From NCBI RefSeq assembly GCF_000341125.1, contig NZ_ANBC01000186.1, positions 1 through 38,782 on the forward strand: DNA of 38,782 bases, given 5' to 3'. The DNA is from Nocardiopsis lucentensis DSM 44048 (GTDB lineage: Bacteria > Actinomycetota > Actinomycetes > Streptosporangiales > Streptosporangiaceae). Within the stretch, counting starts at the first letter, position 1, and every line of letters starts with the position of its first letter. Below the pieces are notes generated by a model. It worked only from the letters and a program-made list of their open reading frames with translations. It searched no databases and was not told the origin of the DNA. Shown piece after piece: positions 25,653-32,767 of the stretch. Both the position numbers and the translations under genes were made by a program.

Positions 25653-26554
25653 CGGGCCGGACGCGGACGGCGGCCCCGACCCGGCCGGGGACCGCGCGCC
25701 GTCGGGGGACGCCCCCGGCGGCGGTCAACGCGCTCAAGCCGCTGGGGCTGCTCCTGGTGTTGGGCTGGTGCCTGTTCCCGTTCCTGTGGATGGCGATGAC
25801 CAGCCTGCGTACGGGATCGGTGGCGCTGACCGACCCGAACATCCTCCAGGGGCCGTTCGACCTGGACAACTACCGGCAGATCATCGGCCAGGGCTTCCAC
25901 TTCGCGCTGCGCAACTCGCTGATCGTGGCCTCGGTGACGACGGTGGTCTGCGTCCCGGTGGCCTCCCTGGCGGGGTACGCGCTGGCCCGGTTGCCGTTGG
26001 CGGGCAAGTTCGTGATCCTGGCGGTGACTCTGGTCGCGACGCTGTTCCCACCGGTCGCCCTGGTCAACCCGCTGTACCAGATGTACCTGGAACTCAACCA
26101 GTGGACGGGGATCAACCTGCTCAACACGTACACGGGCATGGTGATCCCCTACGTCGCGCTGACCCTGCCACTGTCCATCTTCATCCTCGCCACGTTCTTC
26201 TCGGGCATCCCGAAGGAGATCGAGGAGTCGGCCAAGGTGGACGGCGCCACGCCGTTCCAGGCCTTCCTACGGGTGGTCGCGCCGCTGGCCGCCCCCGGCG
26301 TGGGGGCGGCGGCGATCCTCACCTTCGTCTACGCCACCAACGAGTTCCTGCTGGCCTTCTCCTTCGCCCCGAACGACCTCAACGTGCAGACCGTCCCGGT
26401 GTTCGTGGGCACCTTCGAGAGGGTCGGCTACGAGAACCCGATCGGGCAGATCATGGCGGCCTCGGTCCTGGTCTCGATCCCGCTCATCGTCTTCGCCCTG
26501 CTTCTGCAACGCCGGATCGTGGCGGGCCTGACCTCGGGGGCCGTCAAGGGGTGA
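25649..26554 (+). CDS. Sugar ABC transporter permease (MalG-like)
   Basis: A 301-aa partner permease with an Arg-rich cytoplasmic N-terminus, six membrane segments and the EAA loop IEESAKVDGATPFQAFLRV. Starts within the stop of the MalF-like gene (ATGA). No ATP-binding subunit gene follows: the next gene is a convergent exporter only 7 bp away. As in streptomycetes, a shared ATPase of the MsiK type is presumably supplied from elsewhere. Confidence 0.93.
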   Translation: MTGRTRTAAPTRPGTARRRGTPPAAVNALKPLGLLLVLGWCLFPFLWMAMTSLRTGSVALTDPNILQGPFDLDNYRQIIGQGFHFALRNSLIVASVTTVVCVPVASLAGYALARLPLAGKFVILAVTLVATLFPPVALVNPLYQMYLELNQWTGINLLNTYTGMVIPYVALTLPLSIFILATFFSGIPKEIEESAKVDGATPFQAFLRVVAPLAAPGVGAAAILTFVYATNEFLLAFSFAPNDLNVQTVPVFVGTFERVGYENPIGQIMAASVLVSIPLIVFALLLQRRIVAGLTSGAVKG

Positions 26555-26561
26555 ACGGAAG

Positions 26562-28406
26562 TCACCGCGCGGGTGAGGCCTCGGGAACCTCGGGCCCGTC
26601 CTCGGTGACACCGCCGATGCGCAGCGCCGCCACCAGCTCCCGGTACAGCGCGTCCCGCTCCAACAGGTCCCGGTGGGTGCCTCTCGCGCGCACCCGCCCC
26701 TCCTCCATGACGATGATGCGATCGGCGCCGATCACCGTGGACAGGCGGTGCGCGATGGTCACCACCGCGGCCCGCTCGGCGTGGCGGCGCACGCTTTCGG
26801 TGACGGCGGCCTCGGTGATCGCGTCCACCTGGGATGTCGCCTCGTCGAGCAGCAGCACGTCCGCCGAGCACAACAGGGCGCGGGCGAGCGCGACCCGCTG
26901 GCGCTCGCCCCCGGAGAACGAGGTCGCGTCGACGGGGGTGTCCAGTCCGTCGGCCAAGGCGTCCACCCGGTCCGCGAGCCGCACCTCACGCAGGACCCGG
27001 CCGATGTCCGCCTCGTTCGCGTCCGGTCGGCCGAACACCAGGTTCTCCCGCAGAGTTCCAGGCACCACGGGTGTGTCCTGTTCCACGTACGCGAACCGCT
27101 CGCGCACCCGGGCCGGGCTCAGCTCCCGGTAGGGGAGGCCGTCCAGCAGGATCCGGCCACCCTCCGGTTCCAGGAAGCGCAGGAGGAGGGAGAACACGGT
27201 GGTCTTTCCCGCCCCCGACGGGCCGACGATCGCGGTGTGTCCGCGCCGCGGCACGGTGATGTCCACCGAGTCGAGGGCCGCCTTCGTGCCGGGCGCGTAC
27301 CTCGCGGTGACCCCGCGCAGCTCCAGCAGGACGTCGTCGGAGTCTCCGGAGGGGGAGACGACGGCGTCCGGCGTGCCCGCCGCACCGGGGTCCGCCTCCG
27401 GTTCGAGCGGGATCCGCGCCACCTCGCGGATCCGTCTCGCGGCGGCGACGCCCGACTGGAGGTCCGTCACGCTCTGGGAGAGCTCCGAGACCGGACCCAT
27501 CAGGGTGAAGGCGTAGAGCAGGAAGGCGACCAGGGTGGAGACCTCGATCGTTCCCGCGCCGACGCGCACGGCGCCCAACCCGAGGATGGCGATGATGGCG
27601 AGCTGCACCCCGCTGAAGGCGATCGTCATGGCGACGGCCTGATGCCGCACCGCGCGGACGCTGTGCTCGGCCGACTCCTGGGCGTCGCGCAGGATCCGGT
27701 CGCCGAGTCGCTCCTCCGCCCGGCTGACCTTGACCGTGCGCATGGCGCGCAGGGCGCCCTCCAGGACACCGCCCATGGAACCGAGCGAGGCCTGGGCGCG
27801 CTCCTGGTGCCGGGCGATCGCCGGCATCAGGGTCATGAAGAGCACCGACACGACGACGACCGCGACGACCGCGGTGCCCAGCAGGACCAGGTCGAGCAGG
27901 GCCATCATGACGAGTGTGCCGACCAGCAGGACGGTGCCGTTGACGAGGCTGACCACGCTGTGGCCGACGGCTTTGTTGAGGAGCACGGTGTCGGAGGTGA
28001 CACGGGTGACCAGCTCGCCGAGCGGTCGCTTGTTCAGCGACAGGATCGCCGCGCGGAAGTAGCGCTGGACGATCGAGGTCCGGGCGTCCAGGACGATCCG
28101 CTCGGACATCGTGCCCAGCAGGATCCAGTGCCACAGACCCAGGACCGCCCCAGCCGCGAACAGGCCGAGCAGGAGCGTGACGGGCGCGCCGAGCCCACCC
28201 CCCTCGGTGACGGTGTCCAGGACCAGCTTGATGATCATCGGGCTGGCCAGTTCCAGGGCCGAGCCGAAGAGGGCCAGGACCAGGCCGAGGAGGAGGGTGC
28301 CCCGGTGCGGGCGCACGAACGACCACAGCACGCGTAACTGGGCGAATCGGGGCTCGCTCTCGTCCGAGGATGAACGGGCGACAGTGTCCGGTGATTGATC
28401 ATCCAT
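26562..28406 (-). CDS. ABC exporter, fused permease-ATPase half-transporter
   Basis: A 614-aa type IV exporter (MsbA/LmrA-like): six membrane helices in residues 1-320, then an ATPase with Walker A GPSGAGKTT (about 393-401), a Q-loop region FAYVEQDTPVV, signature FSGGERQRVALARALL (about 494), Walker B VLLLDEATS and H-loop TIAHRLS. A single polypeptide would work as a homodimer exporting a drug, lipid or peptide. It is divergent from a TetR gene, and a shared palindrome lies over its promoter, which points to ligand-induced efflux. Promoter elements on the minus strand: TTGACG (28443-28438) and CCTAAT (28419-28414), 18 bp apart. Confidence 0.93.
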   Translation of the reverse strand: MDDQSPDTVARSSSDESEPRFAQLRVLWSFVRPHRGTLLLGLVLALFGSALELASPMIIKLVLDTVTEGGGLGAPVTLLLGLFAAGAVLGLWHWILLGTMSERIVLDARTSIVQRYFRAAILSLNKRPLGELVTRVTSDTVLLNKAVGHSVVSLVNGTVLLVGTLVMMALLDLVLLGTAVVAVVVVSVLFMTLMPAIARHQERAQASLGSMGGVLEGALRAMRTVKVSRAEERLGDRILRDAQESAEHSVRAVRHQAVAMTIAFSGVQLAIIAILGLGAVRVGAGTIEVSTLVAFLLYAFTLMGPVSELSQSVTDLQSGVAAARRIREVARIPLEPEADPGAAGTPDAVVSPSGDSDDVLLELRGVTARYAPGTKAALDSVDITVPRRGHTAIVGPSGAGKTTVFSLLLRFLEPEGGRILLDGLPYRELSPARVRERFAYVEQDTPVVPGTLRENLVFGRPDANEADIGRVLREVRLADRVDALADGLDTPVDATSFSGGERQRVALARALLCSADVLLLDEATSQVDAITEAAVTESVRRHAERAAVVTIAHRLSTVIGADRIIVMEEGRVRARGTHRDLLERDALYRELVAALRIGGVTEDGPEVPEASPAR

Positions 28407-28409
28407 GAC

Positions 28410-28437
28410 TTGAATTAGGTCATGACTGACCTATTAT
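28410..28437 (+). promoter_or_regulatory. tetR promoter with embedded palindromic operator
   Basis: TTGAAT (28410-28415), a 16-bp spacer and TATTAT (28432-28437). A perfect inverted repeat TAGGTCA-tgac-TGACCTA (28416-28433) fills the spacer and also overlaps the -10 and spacer of the divergent exporter promoter. One TetR dimer pair bound here would shut both genes. Confidence 0.75.
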
Positions 28438-28464
28438 CGTCAACTGATTATCTGCCGGTCTAGG

Positions 28465-29064
28465 ATGGAGGCCATGGCGAACAGGGCTTCTGCGATGGAT
28501 GAGACGAGGACACGCGCGCGCACCCGCCGGGCGATCCTCGAAGCGGCGGTCGAGGTCCTGGGGGAGAACTCGGCGGCGCCGCTGTCGGATGTGGCCAGAA
28601 CCGCCGGGGTGGCGCGGAGCACGCTCCAGCGCTACTTCCCCGAGCGCTCGGACCTCATCTGTGCCCTGGGGGAATACGTCGAGGAGCTGGTCAACGAGGC
28701 CACCGAGCGGGCGCGCACCACCGACGGCACCGCCATCGAGGCCTTCTCCCGCCTGGTCGCGGAGTACTTCGGGGTGCGCAAGGCGGTCATGGCCGCCTTC
28801 GGGGATCACGACGCCACACAGCAGAGTCCGCAGGAGGAGTGGAACAGTCCCGCGGACCTGGCCTTGTACGAGCTCGTCGAACGAGGGCACGAGGACGGCA
28901 CCATCGACCCCAGGATCACGCCGCTGTGGGCGCAGCAGCTGCTGTGGTCGGGCCTGTACGCCGGGGCCACCTACGTCTGGGTCGCCAGGGTGCCCGCCTT
29001 CGAGGCACTCAACATGTGCCTGCTGTCCCTGGTCAAGGCGGTGTCCACCGAACCGCGGAAGTGA
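28465..29064 (+). CDS. TetR-family repressor of the divergent exporter
   Basis: A 199-aa regulator. The N-terminal helix-turn-helix is ILEAAVEVLGENSAAPLSDVA with recognition helix GVARSTLQRYFPERSDLI; the remainder is an all-helical ligand domain (e.g. AFSRLVAEYFGVRKAVMAAF and LWAQQLLWSGLYAGATYVW). Possible starts are ATG 28465, 28474 and 28495; I use the first because transcription should begin near 28444, but the second has GGAGG two bases upstream. Operator position predicts autorepression plus repression of the exporter. Confidence 0.92.
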   Translation: MEAMANRASAMDETRTRARTRRAILEAAVEVLGENSAAPLSDVARTAGVARSTLQRYFPERSDLICALGEYVEELVNEATERARTTDGTAIEAFSRLVAEYFGVRKAVMAAFGDHDATQQSPQEEWNSPADLALYELVERGHEDGTIDPRITPLWAQQLLWSGLYAGATYVWVARVPAFEALNMCLLSLVKAVSTEPRK

Positions 29065-29078
29065 ACCGGGCGGTGGAG

Positions 29079-29104
29079 CCCGCCGCGCGGGAGGGCGCGG
29101 CGGG
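29079..29104. terminator. Bidirectional terminator between tetR and the GroES-like gene
   Basis: CCCGCCGCGC (29079-29088) and GCGCGGCGGG (29095-29104) form a perfect 10-bp stem with a 6-nt loop in the 47-bp convergent gap. Confidence 0.7.
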
Positions 29105-29111
29105 CGACGGA

Positions 29112-29435
29112 TCAGAGGTAGAGGCCGGTTCCCCGCTCGGGGGATTCGTTGGCGACGGCGTGCACGTCGCGTTCGCGCAGGATGACGTAACGTTCGCCGT
29201 TCAGTTCGACCTCGCCCTGGTCCTCGGGGTCGAACAGCACGCGATCGCCGGTCTTGACGTGACGGGCGCCCGTTCCGGCGCCGCAGACCTCACCCCAGGC
29301 GAGCCTCGTCGCCAGCTTCACCGTGTCCGGAATGACCAGACCGGCGCTGCTGCGCCGCTCGCTCTTGTCCGGGACCGCCCTCACCAACAGGCGGTCATGG
29401 AGCATCTGGATTTCAAGCTTTGATTCGGGCACCAT
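29112..29435 (-). CDS. GroES-family (Cpn10-like) protein, no adjacent groEL
   Basis: A 107-aa Cpn10-fold protein: MLHDRLLVRAV at the first strand, a mobile-loop-like region KSERRSSAGLVIPDTVK, then VKTGDRVLFDPEDQGEVELNGERYVILRERDVHAV. It differs from housekeeping GroES in the acidic DPEDQGEVEL segment and the C-terminal extension (ANESPERGTGLYL), like the extra GroES-type proteins found singly in actinomycetes. No CIRCE element is visible upstream. The ATG at 29435 is chosen; MLHDRLL at 29405 is an alternative. Confidence 0.85.
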   Translation of the reverse strand: MVPESKLEIQMLHDRLLVRAVPDKSERRSSAGLVIPDTVKLATRLAWGEVCGAGTGARHVKTGDRVLFDPEDQGEVELNGERYVILRERDVHAVANESPERGTGLYL

Positions 29436-29558
29436 TCCAGGGTATTCGGCCCCGCCCACGGGTCCTCCCCGCCCAGGGCGGAGGCCGATGGCACGACCCA
29501 CTCACGAACTCCGGTAGAGTGTTCCCAACGCCGAGCGGGGGAACCGCCCGGCACACCA

Positions 29559-29631
29559 GGGGCTATGGCGCAGTTGGTAGCGCGCCTCCATGGCATGGAG
29601 GAGGTCTGGGGTTCGAATCCCCATAGCTCCA
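29559..29631 (+). tRNA. tRNA-Ala (anticodon GGC), copy 2
   Basis: Identical in all 73 positions to the copy at 21142, with its own TAGAGT box at 29515-29520. CCA is not encoded. Confidence 0.97.
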
Positions 29632-30025
29632 CTCGACTCCGAGACGATCCTGCTCGCGCGTGACCGCGCTCGCCGGGTCGTCTCGTCGTTTCTTCTGGGG
29701 GACGACCCCCAGACCCCCGATGCGGGGCTTCGCCCCGCGGGTTCGAGTGACGTCCCGTCAGGTCCACGGACTCAGGACGACCCTGCTCGGGGGCCTTCGG
29801 CCGCCTCGCCGGGTCGTCCGTCGTGTTTACCGGGGGGGAGACTCCCCGAACCCCCCGAGGTACCCCCTGCGGTTGAGGTCGCGCAGGTCGACGAGGTGGG
29901 CGGGGCACTCTCTCGCAACGCGGGGCTTCGCCCCACGGGTTGTCGTTGGCTTGCGTAAGGTCCGCTCTGGACCGCTTGGGAACCCTCGGCCGACGCCGGG
30001 GGCCGGGAAGCGCGCCGAACGGGTT
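29632..30025 (+). repeat. Structured GC-rich repeat array after tRNA-Ala copy 2
   Basis: From the tRNA through about 29827 the sequence repeats 21142-21410 with one substitution (GACTCC for GATTCC). It contains unit A (29641-29684) and unit B (29775-29819), then GGGGA-gac-TCCCC in place of the usual GGGGG-ACGA-CCCCC. From about 29850 it follows the copy-3 array instead (AACGCGGGGCTTCGCCCC, then GGGTTGT). The last 100 bases are unrelated to either. The array reaches the end of the convergent amidohydrolase gene. No gene is seen. Confidence 0.85.
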
Positions 30026-31120
30026 TCACGCAGCACCCCCTCCACCGTCGGAGAGGGCGTCGCCGCCGGCCGTCGCCAGGCTTCGGACCGCCGCGCGCTC
30101 GGTCGCACGGGCGGTGAGGCGTTCCCAGTTGCGGTGGGCGATGTCGGCCTTCTGCCCGTCGGTGAAGGGCGCCCCCTCCAGGAAGGAGCGTGCGGCGCCG
30201 CCGCTGGTGTCGACGTAGGGGAAGCCGCCAGGACGGAAGCCGTAGGTGAAGGGGTAGTCGGTGGAGTACAGCATCCGGTCGGTGCCCATGACCTCGGCGG
30301 TCCAGCGCAGGTAGCGGGGGCTGTTGGTGCCGCTGCCGGCGACCCAGAAGTTCTGTGTGAAGTAGTCGGCGAGCGGCCGCTGAAGGCCACCGGCCTCGGC
30401 GAAGAATCCGATGTGGTCGAGGTAGAACGTGACGACCTCGCCCCAATGTCCGGCGATCACCTGTAGATCGGGGAACCGGTCGAAGACGCCCGAGAAGATC
30501 ATCCGCAGGTACTGCACGCCCAGGTCGTAATACCAGCCGATCGCCGCCCCGGCCAGCGGCGTGCCGATCTGGCCGATGTTGGAGTAGTAGGCGTCGATCA
30601 CCGGCTGGACCGGCATTTGCGGGTGGAAGTGCAGTGGCACACCCAGCCGCTCGGCGGTGGCGTAGAGCTCGTCGTTGCTCGGGTGGTCGGCCAGTCTGTC
30701 TCCGGTGCGGCCGTACAGCATCGCGCCGGGGAAACCCAGTTCGCCCACCGCGCGTTCCAGCTCGGCCGCGGCCGCGGCCGGTGACTGGGTGGGGATCGCG
30801 GCGAACGCCTGGAAGCGGTCGGGGCGCGAGGCGACGATCTCCGCGAGCTGGTCGTTGGCCTCACGGGCCACGGCGATCGCGTCGGTCTCCGGCAGGTCCT
30901 GCACACCCGGCGACGACAGGGACAGCACGGCGACGTCGATGCCCTGGTCGTCCATGTGGGCCAGCCGCCGCTCACCGACCTCGCGCAGGTTCTCGGCGAT
31001 CGGGCCGTCCCCGAAGCCGCGGGCGGGGATCTGCGGCGATCCCGCCCGCCGGTACGCCTCATAGACGGCGGGTACGACGACGGTCTCTTCCACTCCGATG
31101 ATCCGCAGGCGGTCGGGCAT
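30026..31120 (-). CDS. Amidohydrolase-2 family protein (gamma-resorcylate decarboxylase/ACMSD-like)
   Basis: A 364-aa TIM-barrel protein resembling metal-dependent nonoxidative decarboxylases. Landmarks: VEETV (Glu11), LHFHPQMP (His164, His166), VIAGHWGE (His225) and MLYSTDYPF (Asp288). Compared with gamma-resorcylate decarboxylase (metal ligands Glu8, His10, His164, Asp287 as I recall), the second ligand His appears to be Thr13. The start is ATG 31120 with AGGAG 9-13 bases upstream; a GTG at 31135 would only add five residues. Three near-palindromic 13-mers precede it. A hydroxybenzoate decarboxylase or a related C-C hydrolase is likely; the substrate is unknown. Confidence 0.85.
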   Translation of the reverse strand: MPDRLRIIGVEETVVVPAVYEAYRRAGSPQIPARGFGDGPIAENLREVGERRLAHMDDQGIDVAVLSLSSPGVQDLPETDAIAVAREANDQLAEIVASRPDRFQAFAAIPTQSPAAAAAELERAVGELGFPGAMLYGRTGDRLADHPSNDELYATAERLGVPLHFHPQMPVQPVIDAYYSNIGQIGTPLAGAAIGWYYDLGVQYLRMIFSGVFDRFPDLQVIAGHWGEVVTFYLDHIGFFAEAGGLQRPLADYFTQNFWVAGSGTNSPRYLRWTAEVMGTDRMLYSTDYPFTYGFRPGGFPYVDTSGGAARSFLEGAPFTDGQKADIAHRNWERLTARATERAAVRSLATAGGDALSDGGGGAA

Positions 31121-31165
31121 GGCGGTGCTCCTCACACGCGTGTTTCCAATGGAATGACATAAATG

Positions 31166-31247
31166 TTATCGCTGATAATTACACTGTCAACACTATTGCG
31201 TTAACATCGATAAAAAAGTGATGCTTGGATGGCGTTATCGTTGATAC
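31166..31247. promoter_or_regulatory. Three phased copies of a TTATCGnTGATAA operator
   Basis: TTATCGCTGATAA (31166-31178), TTAACATCGATAA (31201-31213, i.e. TTATCGATGTTAA on the minus strand) and TTATCGTTGATAC (31235-31247). Centres are 35 and 34 bp apart in an AT-rich island just upstream of the amidohydrolase. The motif looks like a binding site for a dimeric regulator. Confidence 0.7.
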
Positions 31248-31584
31248 ATGCCTGTTGACCCGAGCCCCCGGCGGCCAAGCACGTCGCCCCCGACCGGCAG
31301 GGTCCGATCAAGGAACCGCGCGTCGAGGAGGACCTCGCGGCCCGGATCATCCACGCCGCCGCGCGCCGCGCCGCCCGGCCGGAACGTCCTCAGCCGCGCC
31401 GAACGGCGACTGCTGACGGAATGGCTGGGTCGGCTGTCGTCCGCATGGCCGCTTCGCGGACGGGCGGGGCGCCGGTCGGCGCGGGTGCCGGGCGCGCGGC
31501 GGTCGGCGACGACTCCGTTTCGGGCCGGATCATCGGGCTCGTTGTGCCTGGCGCCCCGGCTTCGGGGCCGGCTCGGAGGGGAAC
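31248..31584. other. Non-coding stretch with a possible regulator remnant
   Basis: No intact gene. One frame reads IKEPRVEEDLAARIIHAAAR (from about 31310), and a second frame shortly after reads LSRAERRLLTEWLGRL (from about 31390), which resembles the C-terminal helix of MarR-type regulators. These may be remnants of a frameshifted regulator gene divergent from the amidohydrolase, but GC-rich open frames are misleading and the evidence is thin. Confidence 0.25.
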
Positions 31585-32613
31585 CTACGCCGGGGGAGCG
31601 GTCGAGGCGCGGATCACGAGGTTCGGTGAGAGGACCTCGTGCCGGTCCTCACTCCGCCCCGACAGGCGCTCCACCACCATCTCCACCGCCAGGCCCCCCA
31701 TCACCAGGCGAGGCTGGTCCACACTGGTCAGGCGGGGGCGTACGGTCTCGGCGAGGGCGGTGTTGTCGTACCCCACGACCGACAGCTCCTCCGGGACGGC
31801 GATCCCCTCCGCGTGGGCCTGGTCCAGGACCGCGAGCGCGGCCAGGTCGTTGACGGTGAAGACCCCCGTCGGCCGGGCGGCCAGCAGGGCCCGGGCGGCG
31901 CGCTCCCGCCCGCGCGGGTCGTCGCCGGTCTCCCACACGGCCACGTGCCTCTCCGCCCCGAGGGAGACCATGGCCTCCCGATACCCCTCACGACGGGCGC
32001 GCGAGGCCGGGCGCCGTGATCCCGACAGGTGGGCGATCCGCTCATGCCCGAGCCCGGCCAGGTGCCGGACCGCCGCCTCCGCGCCCGCGCGGTCGTCGTT
32101 GGCGATGGTGTCCACACCCCGGGTGAAACGGTCGGGGCGTCCCACCATCACGACCGGGGCGCGGCGCGCCGCGTCGGCCAGCGCGTCCGGCTCGACCCAG
32201 GAACTCACCACGACCACGCCGTCCACGTTCAGCTGCAACAGCGCGTCGAGCTGGTGTGTCAGCCGTGCCCGGTCGCGTCGTCCGTGCGCCAGGAGGACGG
32301 TGAGGCCCCTGGTCTCCGCCGCTTCCTCCACCCCCGCCACGACCTCGGTGTGGTAGGGGTTCGCCAGGTCGGTGAGGAGCACCCCGAGGATCATCGTGCG
32401 CCCCTGTACCAGGCCCCGGGCAAGGGCGTTGGAGCGGTATCCGAGCCGTTCCGCGGCCGCCAGGATGCGGGCGCTGGTCGCGGCGCTCACCCCGTCGTCC
32501 CCGCGCAGAGCCAGGGACACCAGCGACTTGGACACCCCCGCGGCGGCGGCGACGTCCACGATCGTGGGACGTCCGCCGCGCCGGGTCCGCCCGCCTCCGC
32601 CTGTGGTCGTCAC
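31585..32613 (-). CDS. LacI-family transcriptional regulator
   Basis: A 342-aa repressor with an N-terminal helix-turn-helix (TIVDVAAAAGVSKSLVSLAL, hinge SNALARGLVQGRT) and a periplasmic-binding-protein-like effector domain (GVLLTDLANPYHTEVVAGV, DGVVVVSSWV, VGYDNTALAETVRPRLTSV). Start is GTG 32613. It is divergent from the tandem-HAD/ECF operon; a 24-bp perfect palindrome with central CG, the classical LacI-type operator form, lies 38 bp upstream. It therefore very likely controls itself and the ECF operon, sensing a sugar, nucleoside or related ligand. Confidence 0.94.
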   Translation of the reverse strand: MTTTGGGGRTRRGGRPTIVDVAAAAGVSKSLVSLALRGDDGVSAATSARILAAAERLGYRSNALARGLVQGRTMILGVLLTDLANPYHTEVVAGVEEAAETRGLTVLLAHGRRDRARLTHQLDALLQLNVDGVVVVSSWVEPDALADAARRAPVVMVGRPDRFTRGVDTIANDDRAGAEAAVRHLAGLGHERIAHLSGSRRPASRARREGYREAMVSLGAERHVAVWETGDDPRGRERAARALLAARPTGVFTVNDLAALAVLDQAHAEGIAVPEELSVVGYDNTALAETVRPRLTSVDQPRLVMGGLAVEMVVERLSGRSEDRHEVLSPNLVIRASTAPPA

Positions 32614-32651
32614 CCCACCATTGTGTCGTGTTCGGGGCGGGACGGCCCATT

Positions 32652-32675
32652 CGAATCTGGAACGTTCCAGATTCG
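32652..32675. promoter_or_regulatory. 24-bp perfect palindrome, probable LacI-type operator
   Basis: Half-site CGAATCTGGAAC followed directly by its exact complement, centre between 32663 and 32664 (AACGTT core with central CG as in LacI-family operators). It lies between the regulator gene and the tandem-HAD gene. Confidence 0.85.
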
Positions 32676-32767
32676 TTTCCCCCGGGGTCATCCACAGGAT
32701 CCGCGGTGTCGGTGGCGCGTGCCTAGGGTCGCTGGTGAACGCGGCCCCGACCCGACAGGAGACGTTC

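Noticed and set aside
29436-29558. CIRCE/HrcA operator upstream of the GroES-like gene
   Set aside because: No TTAGCACTC-type inverted repeat is present in the 120 bp before the start.
31248-31853. 201-codon plus-strand frame after the triple operator
   Set aside because: Ser/Pro/Arg-rich shadow that runs into the antisense of the LacI gene; only a short segment looks protein-like.
32614-32767. Vitamin riboswitch before the HAD-ECF operon
   Set aside because: The leader is too short and shows no thiamine, cobalamin, FMN or preQ1 box; the visible control element is the palindrome.
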